Shown here one piece after another: positions 22,361 through 32,678 of a DNA stretch of 64,000 nt. Source of the stretch: Pollenia angustigena (taxonomy: Eukaryota; Arthropoda; Insecta; Diptera; Polleniidae). The notes under the pieces were generated by a model. The model saw only the letters and a list, made by a program, of their open reading frames with translations, was not told where the DNA came from and did not search any database. The stretch's first letter is position 1. Each line of letters begins with the position of its first letter. Location: contig OV884056.1 of assembly GCA_930367215.1 (NCBI GenBank), positions 235,839,127-235,903,126 of the forward strand, given 5' to 3'. The position numbers and the translations under genes were made by a program.

Positions 22361-23007
22361 TTATGACACTACATTTTTAATGCATTGTTCAAGTTTTGTT
22401 GAACAGTGCAAATATAAAGTAATAGAAAAATTTACCAAGTGCGAAGGGTTCAGCTGTATTAAGATAAATGGTAAACTGTCAAAAATTTTACTAAAGTTAT
22501 CGATAAAAAATGAAGTTATTTCAAAAAAAATGTAAAATTGACATTTCATGCTTGAAATATTAAAAGTGTTGCTGAGTCAGCGGTTTATGGGCAAATTCAG
22601 CGATTTACCGCTTTTTGTTTTTAGGTGTCCCATAAACAAAAAGTTAGCAACATTTAATAAAATTAACAGAACAGGGATGGCTAAGTTGTTTTAATTGTAC
22701 TTTTTTTTGATACTTTTTAAATTAAGATTTATAATACCTTTTTGTGGTGTTTTTTAAGAACATAAATAAAACTAATTTCAACTAAAAAAATCTTTTAGTA
22801 CAATAACGGTAAAAAAGTACAATTTCTAAAGGTTGTTGGTACGATATTAAAAATTCTCAACGCCATCTCTGAAACAAAACCGTAACAAGAGAAAAAAAAA
22901 ACTAAAAGACTTTGTTTACATTTTTTATAGTTTGCTCGTTCTAGCATTTACTGTTTCTTTCTATCAATTCTATATCAATTAATGAATAAAAAAATGTAGT
23001 GTCATAA
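22361..23007. mobile_element. MITE with TTATGACACTACATTTTT termini
   Basis: The inverted ends TTATGACACTACATTTTT and AAAAATGTAGTGTCATAA enclose 0.65 kb of non-coding DNA. This includes a smaller hAT-type MITE at 22672-22871. No clear target duplication. Confidence 0.65.
22672..22871. mobile_element. Small hAT-type MITE (CAGGGATGG ends)
   Basis: A 200-bp element with ends CAGGGATGGC and GCCATCTCTG. The flanking octamers TAACAGAA and AAACAAAA agree at six of eight positions. The interior GGTACGATATT resembles the terminal region of the hAT elements at 41344 and 47496. Confidence 0.5.
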
Positions 23008-23395
23008 GGGCTTTAACATGACATTTTTTTTTTTTTTTAATTCCAACGGACACATACATTTGGTTTGTTTATTCGACTTAAAACTTTAAAAAAATTATAC
23101 ATTTAACAAAAGTACTATATACATATTATTATTATTCGATTTATCGGTATACATTTTTCGAATAACCCTTTAATCGAAATAAGCAATTTTAAATTATTCG
23201 AACAATTAATCGTCTAAAATTGTTCGATTAATCGAATAAGAATTAATCGACTGAACACCATAGTGTTATGAAAATGAAATTATTATGAAAAAAAATTTGA
23301 CATCCCATACGACTTCATCGTTTTTTTTAAATTTTCTTAACATCAATACTTTTCATTTGATCAGGGTTGCATTTTAACAAAAGCAAATAAAAGTA

Positions 23396-23988
23396 CAGTG
23401 GACTCCCGATAATTCGTAATCGCAAGGGACCGGCCATTTCTTAAGAATTATAGGGTTTTCGATTTAGCCGGGTTTCGATTTAACGGGGTTAAAATAAAAT
23501 AAATACGAATTAACAGGGTTTTACAATTTATTTACTAAAAAGATATAAAAAAATTTTAAATCGCTTAACAACGTTCATTTTTTCTCTCCATTGTCAATGG
23601 CTGTAAAAATATGTTGCCTTTGTAACACCGACAGAGTTTTTGGGTGACTTTTCTTGACATTTTTCTTTATTATTCATGTAACCAACTGATCTTAAGAAAA
23701 TAAACACACACACAAGCAAAAACCCACGCAAAAAAAGCGGTAAATAACAATCATTTTTTCCATGTTTCTGTTTTGTTTTTATTACGAATTATAAGTGGTA
23801 GTTAGCAAACAATTACGATTTATAAGAGGTAAAGAAGATTTTATTTAAAAAAAAATTACGAATTAGTGAGGGGACCATAATGTATGGAAATTTTACGAAT
23901 TAACGAGATTTTTTCAAGGGACCGACAGTTTATTACGACTTATCGGGAATAACGATTTATCGGGGTACGAATTATCGGGATTTGACTC
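23396..23988. mobile_element. pogo-like MITE (CAGTGGACTCCCGATAATTCG ends)
   Basis: The left end CAGTGGACTCCCGATAATTC mirrors the right end GAATTATCGGGATTTGACTC. Subterminal ACGAATTA/CGATTTA motifs recur. A flanking TA fits Tc1/mariner/pogo insertion. No transposase. Confidence 0.65.
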
Positions 23989-25109
23989 TATTATTTAATA
24001 TGCGATACCTAGTGTGAATACAAAATATAATACATATTAAATTAGATTTAATGACAGTCGCAACAAAAGTCATTAGATTTCTACCTCTCTATAATGGAAT
24101 ACTAGGTTGCTCAACCGTTTAATAGTTGACCGATTAACCGAGCAATTTTAGACGATTAATTGTGCGATTGATTTAAAATTGCTAATTTCGATTAAAGAAT
24201 TAATCAAAGAATTTATGCCAATTAATCGACTAATAATAATAAATGGTTTTTCTGTCAAATGTATAATTGAAGCAGAGAAGCGTTGTAACGTTAACGTTGT
24301 AAAAGCCACTTTTTGCAAAAACTGTTTTTTTGCAGATAACCGTTAACATTACTCTCGTACACTGTTTAAACCTCAAATCACCGAAAATTATGCACCTTAA
24401 AGCCTTTAAAAAGGCCATTCAAAGATTCAGATAGTGGAAGAACGTTGTAAGTTACTTAAAAATTATACAAAGTAAATGGTTTTAAACGTGGAATAACGTT
24501 TTAAAAGCCATCAGTCATGATGCTTTGCGTAGTGGAAGAACGTTTTAAATGACATCGTGATTGTGGATATGAAACGTTTTTCCACTAAAAAAAAAGTTAT
24601 AAACTGTTAATTTGCATGTAATTCAAGTTTTAAATTTGTTGATATTTTGCATAAAAATTTTTATTATCATTATTTTTAATAATCTAAGAATAATAATCTT
24701 GCCTGTTAAAAAGGTTTTTGTGCTCTCCTGAAAAAAAATTATTTTATCACAGCCGCGAAGTGCTTCAATTGTTTTAATGTCATAATTTCAGAATAGAATT
24801 AAAATCAATATAATGTTTATTTTTATAAAATGGATGCCAAAATCGATTTTCGATTTTTCGATCGACTTTTTTTATTTTGGTTTTTGAAATCGATTAATCG
24901 AACCTCAAAATCGATTTTAAAATCGTTTAAGATTAATTTGCAAACTTATAAATTATATCACAAAGACAAACTACTACAACTACTACGAGAGAAATTAAAA
25001 TTAGATTTTCTCCTGTAAAAAGTGAAAATGTGTAAATTTTGAGATTGCCTTTAGAGGAACAAGTGCATGTACATTTCACATATTAAAATTGTATACTTGT
25101 GTAGTCAAT

Positions 25110-25218
25110 CAGGCCTGTCACATAAATTAATTCCGATTGAAAGTGGAAGTGATTTCGTATCTTGATTCACATAAAACGAAATCACTTTTGACCGGAATGG
25201 ATTTCTGTGACAAGCCTG
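25110..25218. mobile_element. 109-bp foldback MITE (CAGGCCTGTCACA ends)
   Basis: The inverted termini CAGGCCTGTCACATAAAT and ATTTCTGTGACAAGCCTG extend into longer arms around GGAAGTGATTTCGT and ACGAAATCACTTTT. No coding capacity. Confidence 0.65.
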
Positions 25219-25756
25219 AGTATTTCAAAGGATTATGACAATAGTTCCTGATCGGTGGCGACTGTTGCTTTGCTAAGTTACTATGTTAGTTTTAGAAACC
25301 AAGCGTTTGCATGTCGTTGATTTCAGAAAGATGCAGAGATATTTCGTATTTGATAGGATAAATTCCATACTTTTTGTTTTTTCACTCTGCTTAAAACTAC
25401 ACTGGTCTGTTTAAATATTAGCGTATTGCCACAGGAATGCCATGGCTTGATTCACCTGTTGTGTTTCTATAATATCTTGATTTTTACGAAGCTGACTTTC
25501 AGTGTCTGGTTCGGTACGATATCTTTAGGACTGTTTTGCTCACTGCCCATTGATGACTTTAATTTCTGAAGAACAAGAGCCCTTATATTAAAATTGGAAG
25601 TAGGTACACGCAAAGAAAAAACATGGTTGTGGTAAACATATTCTAAGAACAACATATTATGATAAGAATTATGATTGTAGTCACCATATTAAGATTATTA
25701 TTGAATCATATTATGACTAAATATACTCGTACTATTACATCATAATATTTCTCCCT

Positions 25757-25935
25757 TAATCATATTATTATTCTGTTAATCATACTAAGTTAAGAAGTAA
25801 TCAAATTATTGTCATGTTAATCATAATAAGCTAAGAAATTAATCATATTATTGTCATGTTAATCATAATAAGCTAAGAAGTAATCATATTATCATCATGT
25901 TAATCATAATAAATTTAGAAGCAATCATATTATGA
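25757..25935 (+). repeat. Four-unit tandem array, 41-bp period
   Basis: Units of TCATATTATTGTCATGTTAA followed by TCATAATAAGCTAAGAAG recur at steps of 41, 42 and 41 bp (GTTAATCAT at 25775, 25816, 25858 and 25899). The sister MITE at 45246-46116 has the same array in reverse at 45815-45975. Confidence 0.8.
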
Positions 25936-26041
25936 TACAGCACCTTTCATAGCTGTCATAAAAATACAAAATAAATTAAAATATTTTTGCATCGATTTTT
26001 TATTTTGTGGCTTTTTACAATTTTTCTTAATGTTAATCAAA

Positions 26042-26456
26042 TAGCGGAGTTCAATATAAGGCTTGCAAAAGAGCAAATGAAAAATCTGTGGTTTTCATGG
26101 GCAACCGCGTGTGTCCATTTTTTCGATTTTAAGATGTTGGTGCCATATTGCCTAACTTTGAACGTTCTTTACATTTTTTTTTGTAAAAAGATGGATTAAT
26201 TCCGATTTTTTAACGTAATGACAAAGTTTAAAATGTGCAATACCTAGCCCATAGTTTGACCTAGAATGGTTTTTCGGCTTTCCTGAACAATTTGTTTTAA
26301 GACATACGCGGTTGCCCATGAAAACCACAGAAATATCGTAGCACTTTCATAAAATATAACGAAATCTCTGTGTGTTTTGTTGTTGGATTTTACAAAAAAA
26401 CTATGATATTTTGCATTTGCACTATTACATCACCAATACTTGAATGAACTCCGCTA
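26042..26456. mobile_element. Foldback MITE family 'TAGCGGAGTTC', copy 1
   Basis: The ends TAGCGGAGTTCA and TGAACTCCGCTA are perfect inverted copies. An internal inverted pair GTGGTTTTCATGGGCAACCG and CGGTTGCCCATGAAAACCAC is also perfect over 20 bp. Related sequence is at 47811-47977 and, as a left half, at 42134-42210. The open frame 25987-26199 crosses the left boundary and is not credible. Confidence 0.75.
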
Positions 26457-27373
26457 ATATTTTAATTTTTTAATTTCTTTAAACTTATTTTTTTTTGTGG
26501 AATTTTATCTTTAATTTGTTTAACCGCTCACAAATAAAAAAAACGACACAACTGCTTCAAAATTATTTTACAAATGGCGCTAACATAATATGATTAGAGT
26601 AAAAATAGTTTGATTACATCTTTAACATAATATGATAAATGTATAGAAAGTTGTCATGTTATGGCTATTAAATATCATGATATGGTTGTGAGAAATATAA
26701 TATGTTTAGAAAGTTATCATAATTAAGTTGTTAGAAAAATAATTATTTTTCGGTCAACAATACTCAAATTCATAATTACGATAAACATTATTATGTTTAC
26801 AGTAACTATAATATTGTTGATATTAAATAAAAATAACAATTATTTGTGTACGACAACAATATATTGTTACATTAAACATAGTGTTGTTGCCGTAACCATG
26901 CCCAACCATATTTTTTCTCTGCGTGTATACTTCTAATAGATAAATACGTAAAACTACAACTTTAGACTTGGGAAACTGCATAAGCATAAATAAGTTTTAT
27001 TGTGCATGCCCATAATTTATCGATTTAGTTAAGATTAAAATTAAAAGTTGCCAAAATTTTGATAAAAATAAAAAAATCGATTTTGAAAGTCTAATAATCG
27101 ATTTTAGTATAAAATCGTATACGTAAATTCGATTGCAAAAAATCGATTTTTTTTACAACAAAATCGTATTTAACAACAGATTGATTTTTTTAGTTTTATT
27201 TGAAAAGGGTGATGATCGCAAGAAAAAAGAGACAAAACTTATGCATGACGTTAAACATCGTTGTTTACTTTATCTAATATGATTCAAAATTTTCTTCGAA
27301 TATATAATTGAGTGAATCACGTTTTATCTGATTTAAACTTGGATTGTTTCACAGAAAATTAAATTGAAATATT

Positions 27374-27586
27374 GACAAGCTTAAGCAATACTTTAAAGAG
27401 CTAATTGAATTTGAAGGCATTATTAAATTCTTAATCGACAGTTTGGTAAAGGGAAATAATTCTTTCGCAAATGATTTAATTGAAAGCCTTAAGTATCGTT
27501 TAAATGATCGAAGAACAAAACTGCTGAATAGACTTATTTTGTACCTTAATTCGGCATCAATGCCTACTGTTGACAGTTTTTTTTAA
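27374..27586 (+). pseudogene. hAT transposase-like C-terminal fragment
   Basis: A 70-codon frame without stops ends in TAA at 27584-27586. It reads DKLKQYFKELIEFEGIIKF, then DSLVKGNNSFANDLIESLKY, RLNDRRTKLLNRLILYLNSA and SMPTVDSFF. The pattern of a 'D.IESL..R' helix followed by a 'L..L.LYLNS' stretch is compatible with the middle of a hAT transposase, and the position near one terminus of a hAT-like element fits. No start codon, DDE residues or BED finger are visible. The family call is tentative. Confidence 0.45.
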
Positions 27587-27931
27587 ATGTTGTTCAAAAT
27601 CTGAAACTATAGAATTCGGGAATAAATTGTTTGCCAGACTCTTTGTCATTGAATCTAATGAAACAAAATCTCGTAATTTATAAAATTCCTGAATTTGGAA
27701 TTATTCGATTAATCGATTAATTTTAAAATTTTATTCGTTTTATCGTCAAAATGCCAAAATGCCAAATATCGATTAATCTTTTAATCCAACAAAAAACCCC
27801 GATTAATTGAACACCCTATGGAATACGTAAGACTTGTGTGATAGTGTAAACTAGTCTTCTGAAAATCGGGATTTTGTCAATCCCGAAAATACCCTACTTG
27901 GAGGTAGCACATCAAGGGTTTCTTACAAACT

Positions 27932-27944
27932 GTGACGCATTTTG

Positions 27945-27977
<33 letters not shown>

Positions 27978-28258
27978 GTCAAATTGGTATTTTTAAAGGG
28001 ACAAATACCTTTGATTGGACCTCAGAATTAATCTGCGTATATGGTGGCCAAATCGAATACGTAATGCAGACTTGTGGTAAAGAACAAATCAAAAACCAGT
28101 GCAATGAAATCGAAAAAAATGATGGATTGGCCATACCAGAAAAAATATTGCTCAACAAACGCTTACTTGGAACCCACAAGATAGTGGACGTTCCGTCGCA
28201 CCCTTTAAAAACTTGGCGAAGAGCTAATTATTTTTTTATTGAGTCAATATTCGGTTAA
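27932..28258 (+). CDS. Unidentified coding-like open frame after a poly-T run
   Basis: 108 codons, starting in a long T run (about 27945-27976, giving poly-Phe), so the usable part is about 90 residues from FGQIGIFKG onward. The composition is balanced and protein-like: TFDWTSELICVYGGQIEYVM, then QTCGKEQIKNQCNEIEKN, AIPEKILLNKRLLGTHK and IVDVPSHPLKTWRRANYFF. Two Cys and no strong hydrophobic segment. No recognised domain. It sits just outside the right end of element A. The poly-T could be the tail of an antisense retroposed sequence, or the frame could be an exon or transposon piece. Function unknown. Confidence 0.35.
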
Positions 28259-28259
28259 T

Positions 28260-30312
28260 TGACATAATTATCTTTCTGTTCACATATACACAATTTAGCT
28301 AACTCAATTTATATTACTACTACATACAACATTCAACGTAAACAAAAATGTACATGTATAAGAAAATGTAAACAACTTTTGACATCTTTAAGGAATAAAC
28401 ATCTAGTTTTTGCGCAGACCAAATGGATGGGCCTTTTTTTGTTGTAATTTCAATTGCCAAATGTCAAAACACTGTTAAGTAAGTTGTGTTTTGCTTAATA
28501 AACACACTTGTTACAGTGTCGCATTTGAATTTTACTTAATATTTATAACAATTTCGTATTAATTGAGCAATAACTGAATTGCAATTTTGTATGGATAATT
28601 GAGCTCAATAATGGCATTTATTGCGTAAAACCCCATTAAGGTGCATATCTGAACACGGTATTAGAATGTTGTATGCCGTCAAGCGAATAATATAGTGAAA
28701 TACGGGGAAATGGTTGAGGTCCTATGCTCTAATAGAAGAAAATAATGACAGAATGAGAAAAAGTCTATTACAGTGATTTTTGTTATTTCTTTGTTATACA
28801 GTAGTGGTAAAACATTTGCAACTACCCCTATCATATAATAAATCGTGCCGATAGAAAAGTACTAAAACTAGTTTGTTGAATTTTGTTTTGAAAGGACCAA
28901 AATAGATAAAAAAAAAAAAAAAAGTACCACAGGGCCATCAAACATTCAAAAGTGACACAAATGGCCTAATAGTGCCTTATTTTGCACCACTGCTTACAAA
29001 TCTTACTAAGAGAAAACGTCTGACCAGTTACCACTTATCAAAACAACAAAAACATTGAAAAAAAATTATTTGCATGTTTTTTTTTTTTTTTTGTGAACGT
29101 TTAAAATATTTTTCTTCTAACTCGTGTGCCTTGTTATCAGGTTCTCAGCACGTTAAGTTCTCTTTTGTACACTTGAGTTTGCTAAAGCAGAGATACTCTA
29201 CTCGTTCTTATATTACGCTCACGAGCAAACGCTTGTCATTTAGTATTTTCAAAATATTCAGTTATTTCGGAGTGTATAGTATTACGGCAGCTCTTGTGTA
29301 GACCGATTCATTTATAATTGAAAAAAAACTGTGACACGAGTTTTTAAAATAAAAAATATTTTAATAAAACTTACAACAAATAAAATCCAAACCAACTAAA
29401 TAAACTATCTAGTGGTGTATTATTAATAATACCAAACTTTAAAAAAGTATCTTATCGATACTAAAAATTGTTTCCTTATAAATAAATACAATAACAATTA
29501 AATACGTTGTTTTACGTATTAAACTAAATTAATTTATTTATAGAAAATTCAAAAACAAATAAATAAAATAGAAATTACATTCCTAAAAAAAAGTAAAAAA
29601 TACAAAAACAAAACAATTTAACTTGTTATCTTTAACACAAAAATATAAAAAAAAAACATCAAAAAACCAAATAAAATTAAAATCTGTAAAGAAAATTTAA
29701 GTTTCTTGTGTCTACAACAACAAAATTGAAACAGAAAGGTGATTATCAAAAAGGCCCCAAAAAATAGTGCGTGAGTGATCGATCAAAGGTCATTGAGAAA
29801 AGCAACAACAAAATTTAAAATGTAAATCATATGAAGTTTATCACAAAAGTATCTAATAGATGCAAATGCATAGTATATATATATTTATTTATTATTATTA
29901 AATATTAAATTGGATTTGTGTTTAAGTGAATAAGAATTAATTAATTTACAAATTTAAATACCTAAGAGTTTTAACAATCAAACCAAAATTTAATTTGAAA
30001 ATAATTTTTAATAAATTTCAACGTGTCTCTATTTTAACCGGTATTTAAGTGATTAACCATAAACAATTTATAATAAAAAAACTCTGTTAAATTTTAAAAA
30101 CGTTTCCATTTAAATTAAAATTCGTATGACAAGTGTTTCTTAAAGAAAAAAATTCAATTATTTCATATTCACTAACAAAAAAAAAACATAATTGAAAAAC
30201 TGATATAGAACTTGATCTTTTGACTAGTCTATATAAAAATAACAACAAAAACAAACTTTTAGTTAATTTGATTTTGTTTATTTATTCGTGTGGAAAGTAC
30301 TGCAAAAACAAA
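28260..30312. other. AT-rich region with few repeats, possibly unique host sequence
   Basis: No recognised element ends in 2 kb. A less AT-rich block at 29090-29310 (TCACGAGCAAACGCTTGTC, ATTCAGTTATTTCGGAGTG) precedes about 0.9 kb of A-rich sequence with CAACAACAAAATT motifs, which resembles fly promoter-plus-5'-UTR texture. The frame 29074-29301 starts in a T run and is not convincing. No splice structure can be fixed. Confidence 0.35.
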
Positions 30313-30569
30313 AAAAGTTCAATAATCGGCTATACCGAATCTTTCATACCCTCCGCCGGGAGTGAAAATATTTCAACCTGAACTCGCAGTGTTATAGTTT
30401 GTTGTGGTTTTAGGCGTTTAATAGCCTAGTACTTTGCTCAAGTTTGTGAAAATTTTTTAGCATTATTCATTATTTCATACGAAAAATTTGAAATGTATCA
30501 ATGTAGCTCGCGAGTTTGCGTAATTTGACGTTTTTATTACTTCAAAGTATTCGACATTGTTTTGCGTAT

Positions 30570-30699
30570 GATTCGCACCCTTTAACTTTTAGCCGTGAAG
30601 TCTCTAAGAGGAAAGGGAAAAAAGAATGCAATTTCTTTTCCTTTCTCTCCTTAAAACTCAAGACTTGATGACTTTAACTTGAAGAGTGTGAACCAGCAC
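30570..30699. repeat. Degenerate copy of the TGCCGGTTCACAC foldback
   Basis: The right arm CAAGACTTGATGACTTTAAC..GTGTGAACCAGCA and the central GAATGCAATTTCTTTTCCTT match the foldbacks at 46532-46671 and 47665-47808. The left arm is eroded. Confidence 0.5.
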
Positions 30700-30720
30700 A
30701 AGGCAAAACAATTTCGCAAT

Positions 30721-30850
30721 ATTATATGTTACTTAACGAGTCCTACGTATTCCATAATACTTTGTGAGATAGAAATCGAATGAAATTTGTTGCGACTGTC
30801 ACACTATCACACCTGAACATGCTTTTGCTTAAATGCAACCCTGATCACAT
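30721..30850 (+). mobile_element. Element A left-end fragment
   Basis: Carries CTACGTATTCCATAATACTT, GTTGCGACTGTCA and ATGCAACCCTGATCA in the same order as 9760-9915. It is cut off at the right, where the MITE end at 30862 follows. Confidence 0.6.
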
Positions 30851-30861
30851 GAAATTATTAT

Positions 30862-30885
30862 TGAACCATGTTTTTTCTTTGCGTG
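30862..30885 (-). mobile_element. Lone end of the CACGC MITE family
   Basis: TGAACCATGTTTTTTCTTTG then CGTG followed by TA matches the right terminus of the copy at 45246-46116. The rest of the element is absent. Confidence 0.6.
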
Positions 30886-31070
30886 TAGGGTAAATAATGG
30901 AACGATCTTCACGAAATTTAGCAAAGAGATTTCTAATGTTATAAGACTATGACGGACTATATTTTACGGTTTGAGGCGTGCCAAAGAGTTTTCCGCCAGT
31001 TCCGACTTAATCTTCTCTTTCTTAAATATTTCTGTGCGACATGATGCATAGTGGGAAATAGGTCTATAAT

Positions 31071-31967
31071 AATGGGTGATTTTTTAAGAGCTATAGGAAA
31101 GTTAAAAAAAACACATAAAATTCAGAAAATGCATGAAATCTTTATTTGAATCGATAGTACGGTCCATATAATTTAATGTTTGAAGATTATTTCATGCAAA
31201 TGTTGACCGTGACTGCGCCTCAAATGGTCCATCCGCTTAGTCCAATTTTGGCATACTCTTTCCAACATTGCGGCCGGTATCTCATGAATAAATGCTTCAA
31301 TGTTGTCTTCCAATGCGTCAATTGAAGCGGGCATGTGTGTATAGACATGAGCTTTAACATAGCCCCACAAAAAATAGTCTAAAGGCGTTAAATCGCACGA
31401 AATAAAATGTTCACCGAATTCGCCTCTCAATAAGTCCATTGTTAAGCGTGCTGTGTGGCATGTGGCACCGTCTTGTTGAAACCACATGTCATGCAAGTCA
31501 AGCTCTTGCATTTTGGGCAAAAAAAAAAGTTGGATATCATCTCACGGTAGCGCTCACCATTCACAGTTACGTAACGATTCTTATCATCTTTGAAAAAGTA
31601 CGGTCCAATGATGCCACCAGCCCATAAATTGCACCAAACTGTGACTTTTTCTGGATGCATTGGTAGCTCTTGCAATGCTGCTGGCTGATCTTCACTCCAA
31701 AATCGACAGTTCTGCTTATTAACATACCCATTCAGTGGGTCGATTAAACTGACCATAAAATGGAAGAAGCGCGCGATGAACTTCCTTAACAGAGCACGCA
31801 TTTTGATAATAAAATTCAATAATTTGCAAGTGTTGTTCGTTTGTAAGACGGTTCATGGTTAAATTATAGACCAAACTGAAGATCTTTGACAGTGAAACAA
31901 AACACGAACGTGCGTCAGCTGTTTAAACTAGTGTTGCCAAAAAGATAATAGCTAAAAAATCACCCAA
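31071..31967 (-). mobile_element. rosa-type mariner with internal deletion
   Basis: The inverted ends GGGTGATTTTTTAAGAGCT (31074) and AGCTAAAAAATCACCC (to 31965) enclose a 0.9-kb element, shorter than the 1.2-1.4 kb usual for a full-length mariner. It keeps both ends and parts of the transposase, so it could be mobilised in trans but not by itself. Confidence 0.8.
31173..31856 (-). pseudogene. Internally deleted rosa-type (DD41D) mariner transposase
   Basis: On the minus strand an ATG at 31854-31856 starts a helix-turn-helix region (MNRLTNEQHLQIIEFYYQNA, ending near FNRPTE). It is then fused out of frame to LNGYVNKQN, which normally follows the first catalytic Asp, so that Asp and the linker are lost. 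The catalytic domain continues with KVTVWCNLWAGGIIGPYFF and NGERYREMISNFF. A frameshift in an A run at about 31514-31523 follows, then MWFQQDGATCHTAR (second Asp) and LTPLDYFLWGYVK (third Asp). About 11 residues between the last two are missing compared with the copy at 56574-57245. The C-terminus ends HLHEIIFKH. Two deletions plus a frameshift make it inactive. Confidence 0.85.
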
Positions 31968-32285
31968 TATTTATATATGAGACCTATGGTAATTTATAGA
32001 CCGATCTTCCCGAAATTGATGAGTATGATTTCTTGTCATAAAATTCAATGACAATCGGTGCACTCTGCCACCAATTTATGTTGGTTTTGTAACAGAAATA
32101 TTTTTTTATTTGTATAAATGCTAAAGGTGTTTTTAAATGGCATGTATTTTGCAGAAGCGTTGTGAAATGTAAAATCTTTATGTAATTGCACGTGTCAATG
32201 GTTCAATCATTATGCAGAACTACAACAATACAATAATAAAAAAAACAACACACATTTTGTTTGTGTAAAATATTAAAAACACAGA

Positions 32286-32492
32286 TCAAAAAAATTTTCT
32301 GATTTGAATACGAAAATCGCATATTTGATTAAAAAAAAATTTTGAATCTTCTGAGATGACGATTTTTGCGGTATTGATAAATAAGTTTGTAGGTATAGTT
32401 ATTGAATTTTTAGTCAACAACCAAGTTTATTGAGTCAATCAAAAAAGTTGCTGCCCAAAATAACTTTTTTCACCAAAATGTTTACGTGATTT
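32286..32492 (+). repeat. Left copy of a dispersed 200-bp inverted repeat
   Basis: The segment with TTTGAATACGAAAATCGCAT, GACGATTTTTGCGGTATTGA, GTAGGTATAGTTATTGAATT and CAACAACCAAGTTTATTGAG returns in reverse complement at 37685-37890, about 5.4 kb away. Family unknown; there is no coding capacity. Confidence 0.7.
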
Positions 32493-32678
32493 GTTAAAAT
32501 AAATTGTGCATTTTGCAATGGGAAATTGGACAAGCACACTGCTAAATACACGTAGTCTAAAGCCACCTTTAGGAGAACACAAAACAATTTGACACCAAAG
32601 AATCTTTTCTATTGAGTCGTTCGAAAGCAAGAGTGATTTCCACAGACAGACGGCAATGGCTTATGCCCGTAATATATA

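Larger units (their letters stand above)
20729..23262. mobile_element. hAT-like element 1 (TAGGGTGTTTAATTAATC ends)
   Basis: Terminal inverted repeats TAGGGTGTTTAATTAATC and the complement of TATGGTGTTCAGTCGATTAA. The subterminal regions are packed with ATCGATTAATCGA motifs. The flanks GTGTTAAT (20718-20725, followed by TAT) and GTGTTATG (23263-23270) look like a diverged 8-bp duplication. The ends match hAT-like element 2 at 24103-27818. No transposase recognised; the interior holds a MITE at 22361-23007. Confidence 0.65.
25607..26925. mobile_element. MITE family 'CACGCAAAGAAAAAACATGG', copy 1
   Basis: The inverted ends CACGCAAAGAAAAAACATGG and CCATATTTTTTCTCTGCGTG are flanked by TA on both sides, suggesting a Tc1/mariner-type element. 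Both subterminal regions repeat GTAAACATATT and AACAATATTGT motifs. It contains a four-unit array at 25757-25935 and a nested foldback MITE at 26042-26456. A second full copy in opposite orientation lies at 45246-46116. A lone end is at 30862-30885. Confidence 0.8.
24826..27185. repeat. Inner element bounded by AAATCGATTTT-rich inverted regions
   Basis: Regions at 24826-24940 and 27060-27185 are filled with AAATCGATTTT motifs in mirrored order, suggesting eroded terminal repeats of an element inside hAT-like element 2. Exact ends and target duplication were not found. The larger MITE at 25607-26925 lies within it. Confidence 0.4.
24103..27818. mobile_element. hAT-like element 2 with exact 8-bp target duplication
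   Basis: Flanked by TGGAATAC at 24095-24102 and at 27819-27826. The undisturbed site is readable in the other copy of element A (ACGTATTCCATAATAC at 9769). The ends start TAGGTTGCTC and, in complement, TAGGGTGTTCAATTAATCG. The interior carries remnants of a transposase-like frame near the right end plus several nested repeats. Confidence 0.8.
20641..27857. mobile_element. 'Element A', copy 2, expanded by nested insertions
   Basis: The ends GGCTAGTTTACACTATTATA (with AG from 20640) and the complement of AGACTAGTTTACACTATCAC match copy 1 at 9741-12280. Its own sequence survives as short islands at 20641-20728, 23263-23395, about 23989-24102 and 27819-27857. These carry the shared blocks GATCAGGGTTGCATTTTA and GACAGTCGCAACAAAA. 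The rest is two hAT elements, a pogo-like MITE and what they contain. Confidence 0.65.

Noticed and set aside
25757..25935. CRISPR-like array
   Set aside because: Contiguous 41-bp tandem units without unique spacers, inside a MITE in a eukaryotic genome.
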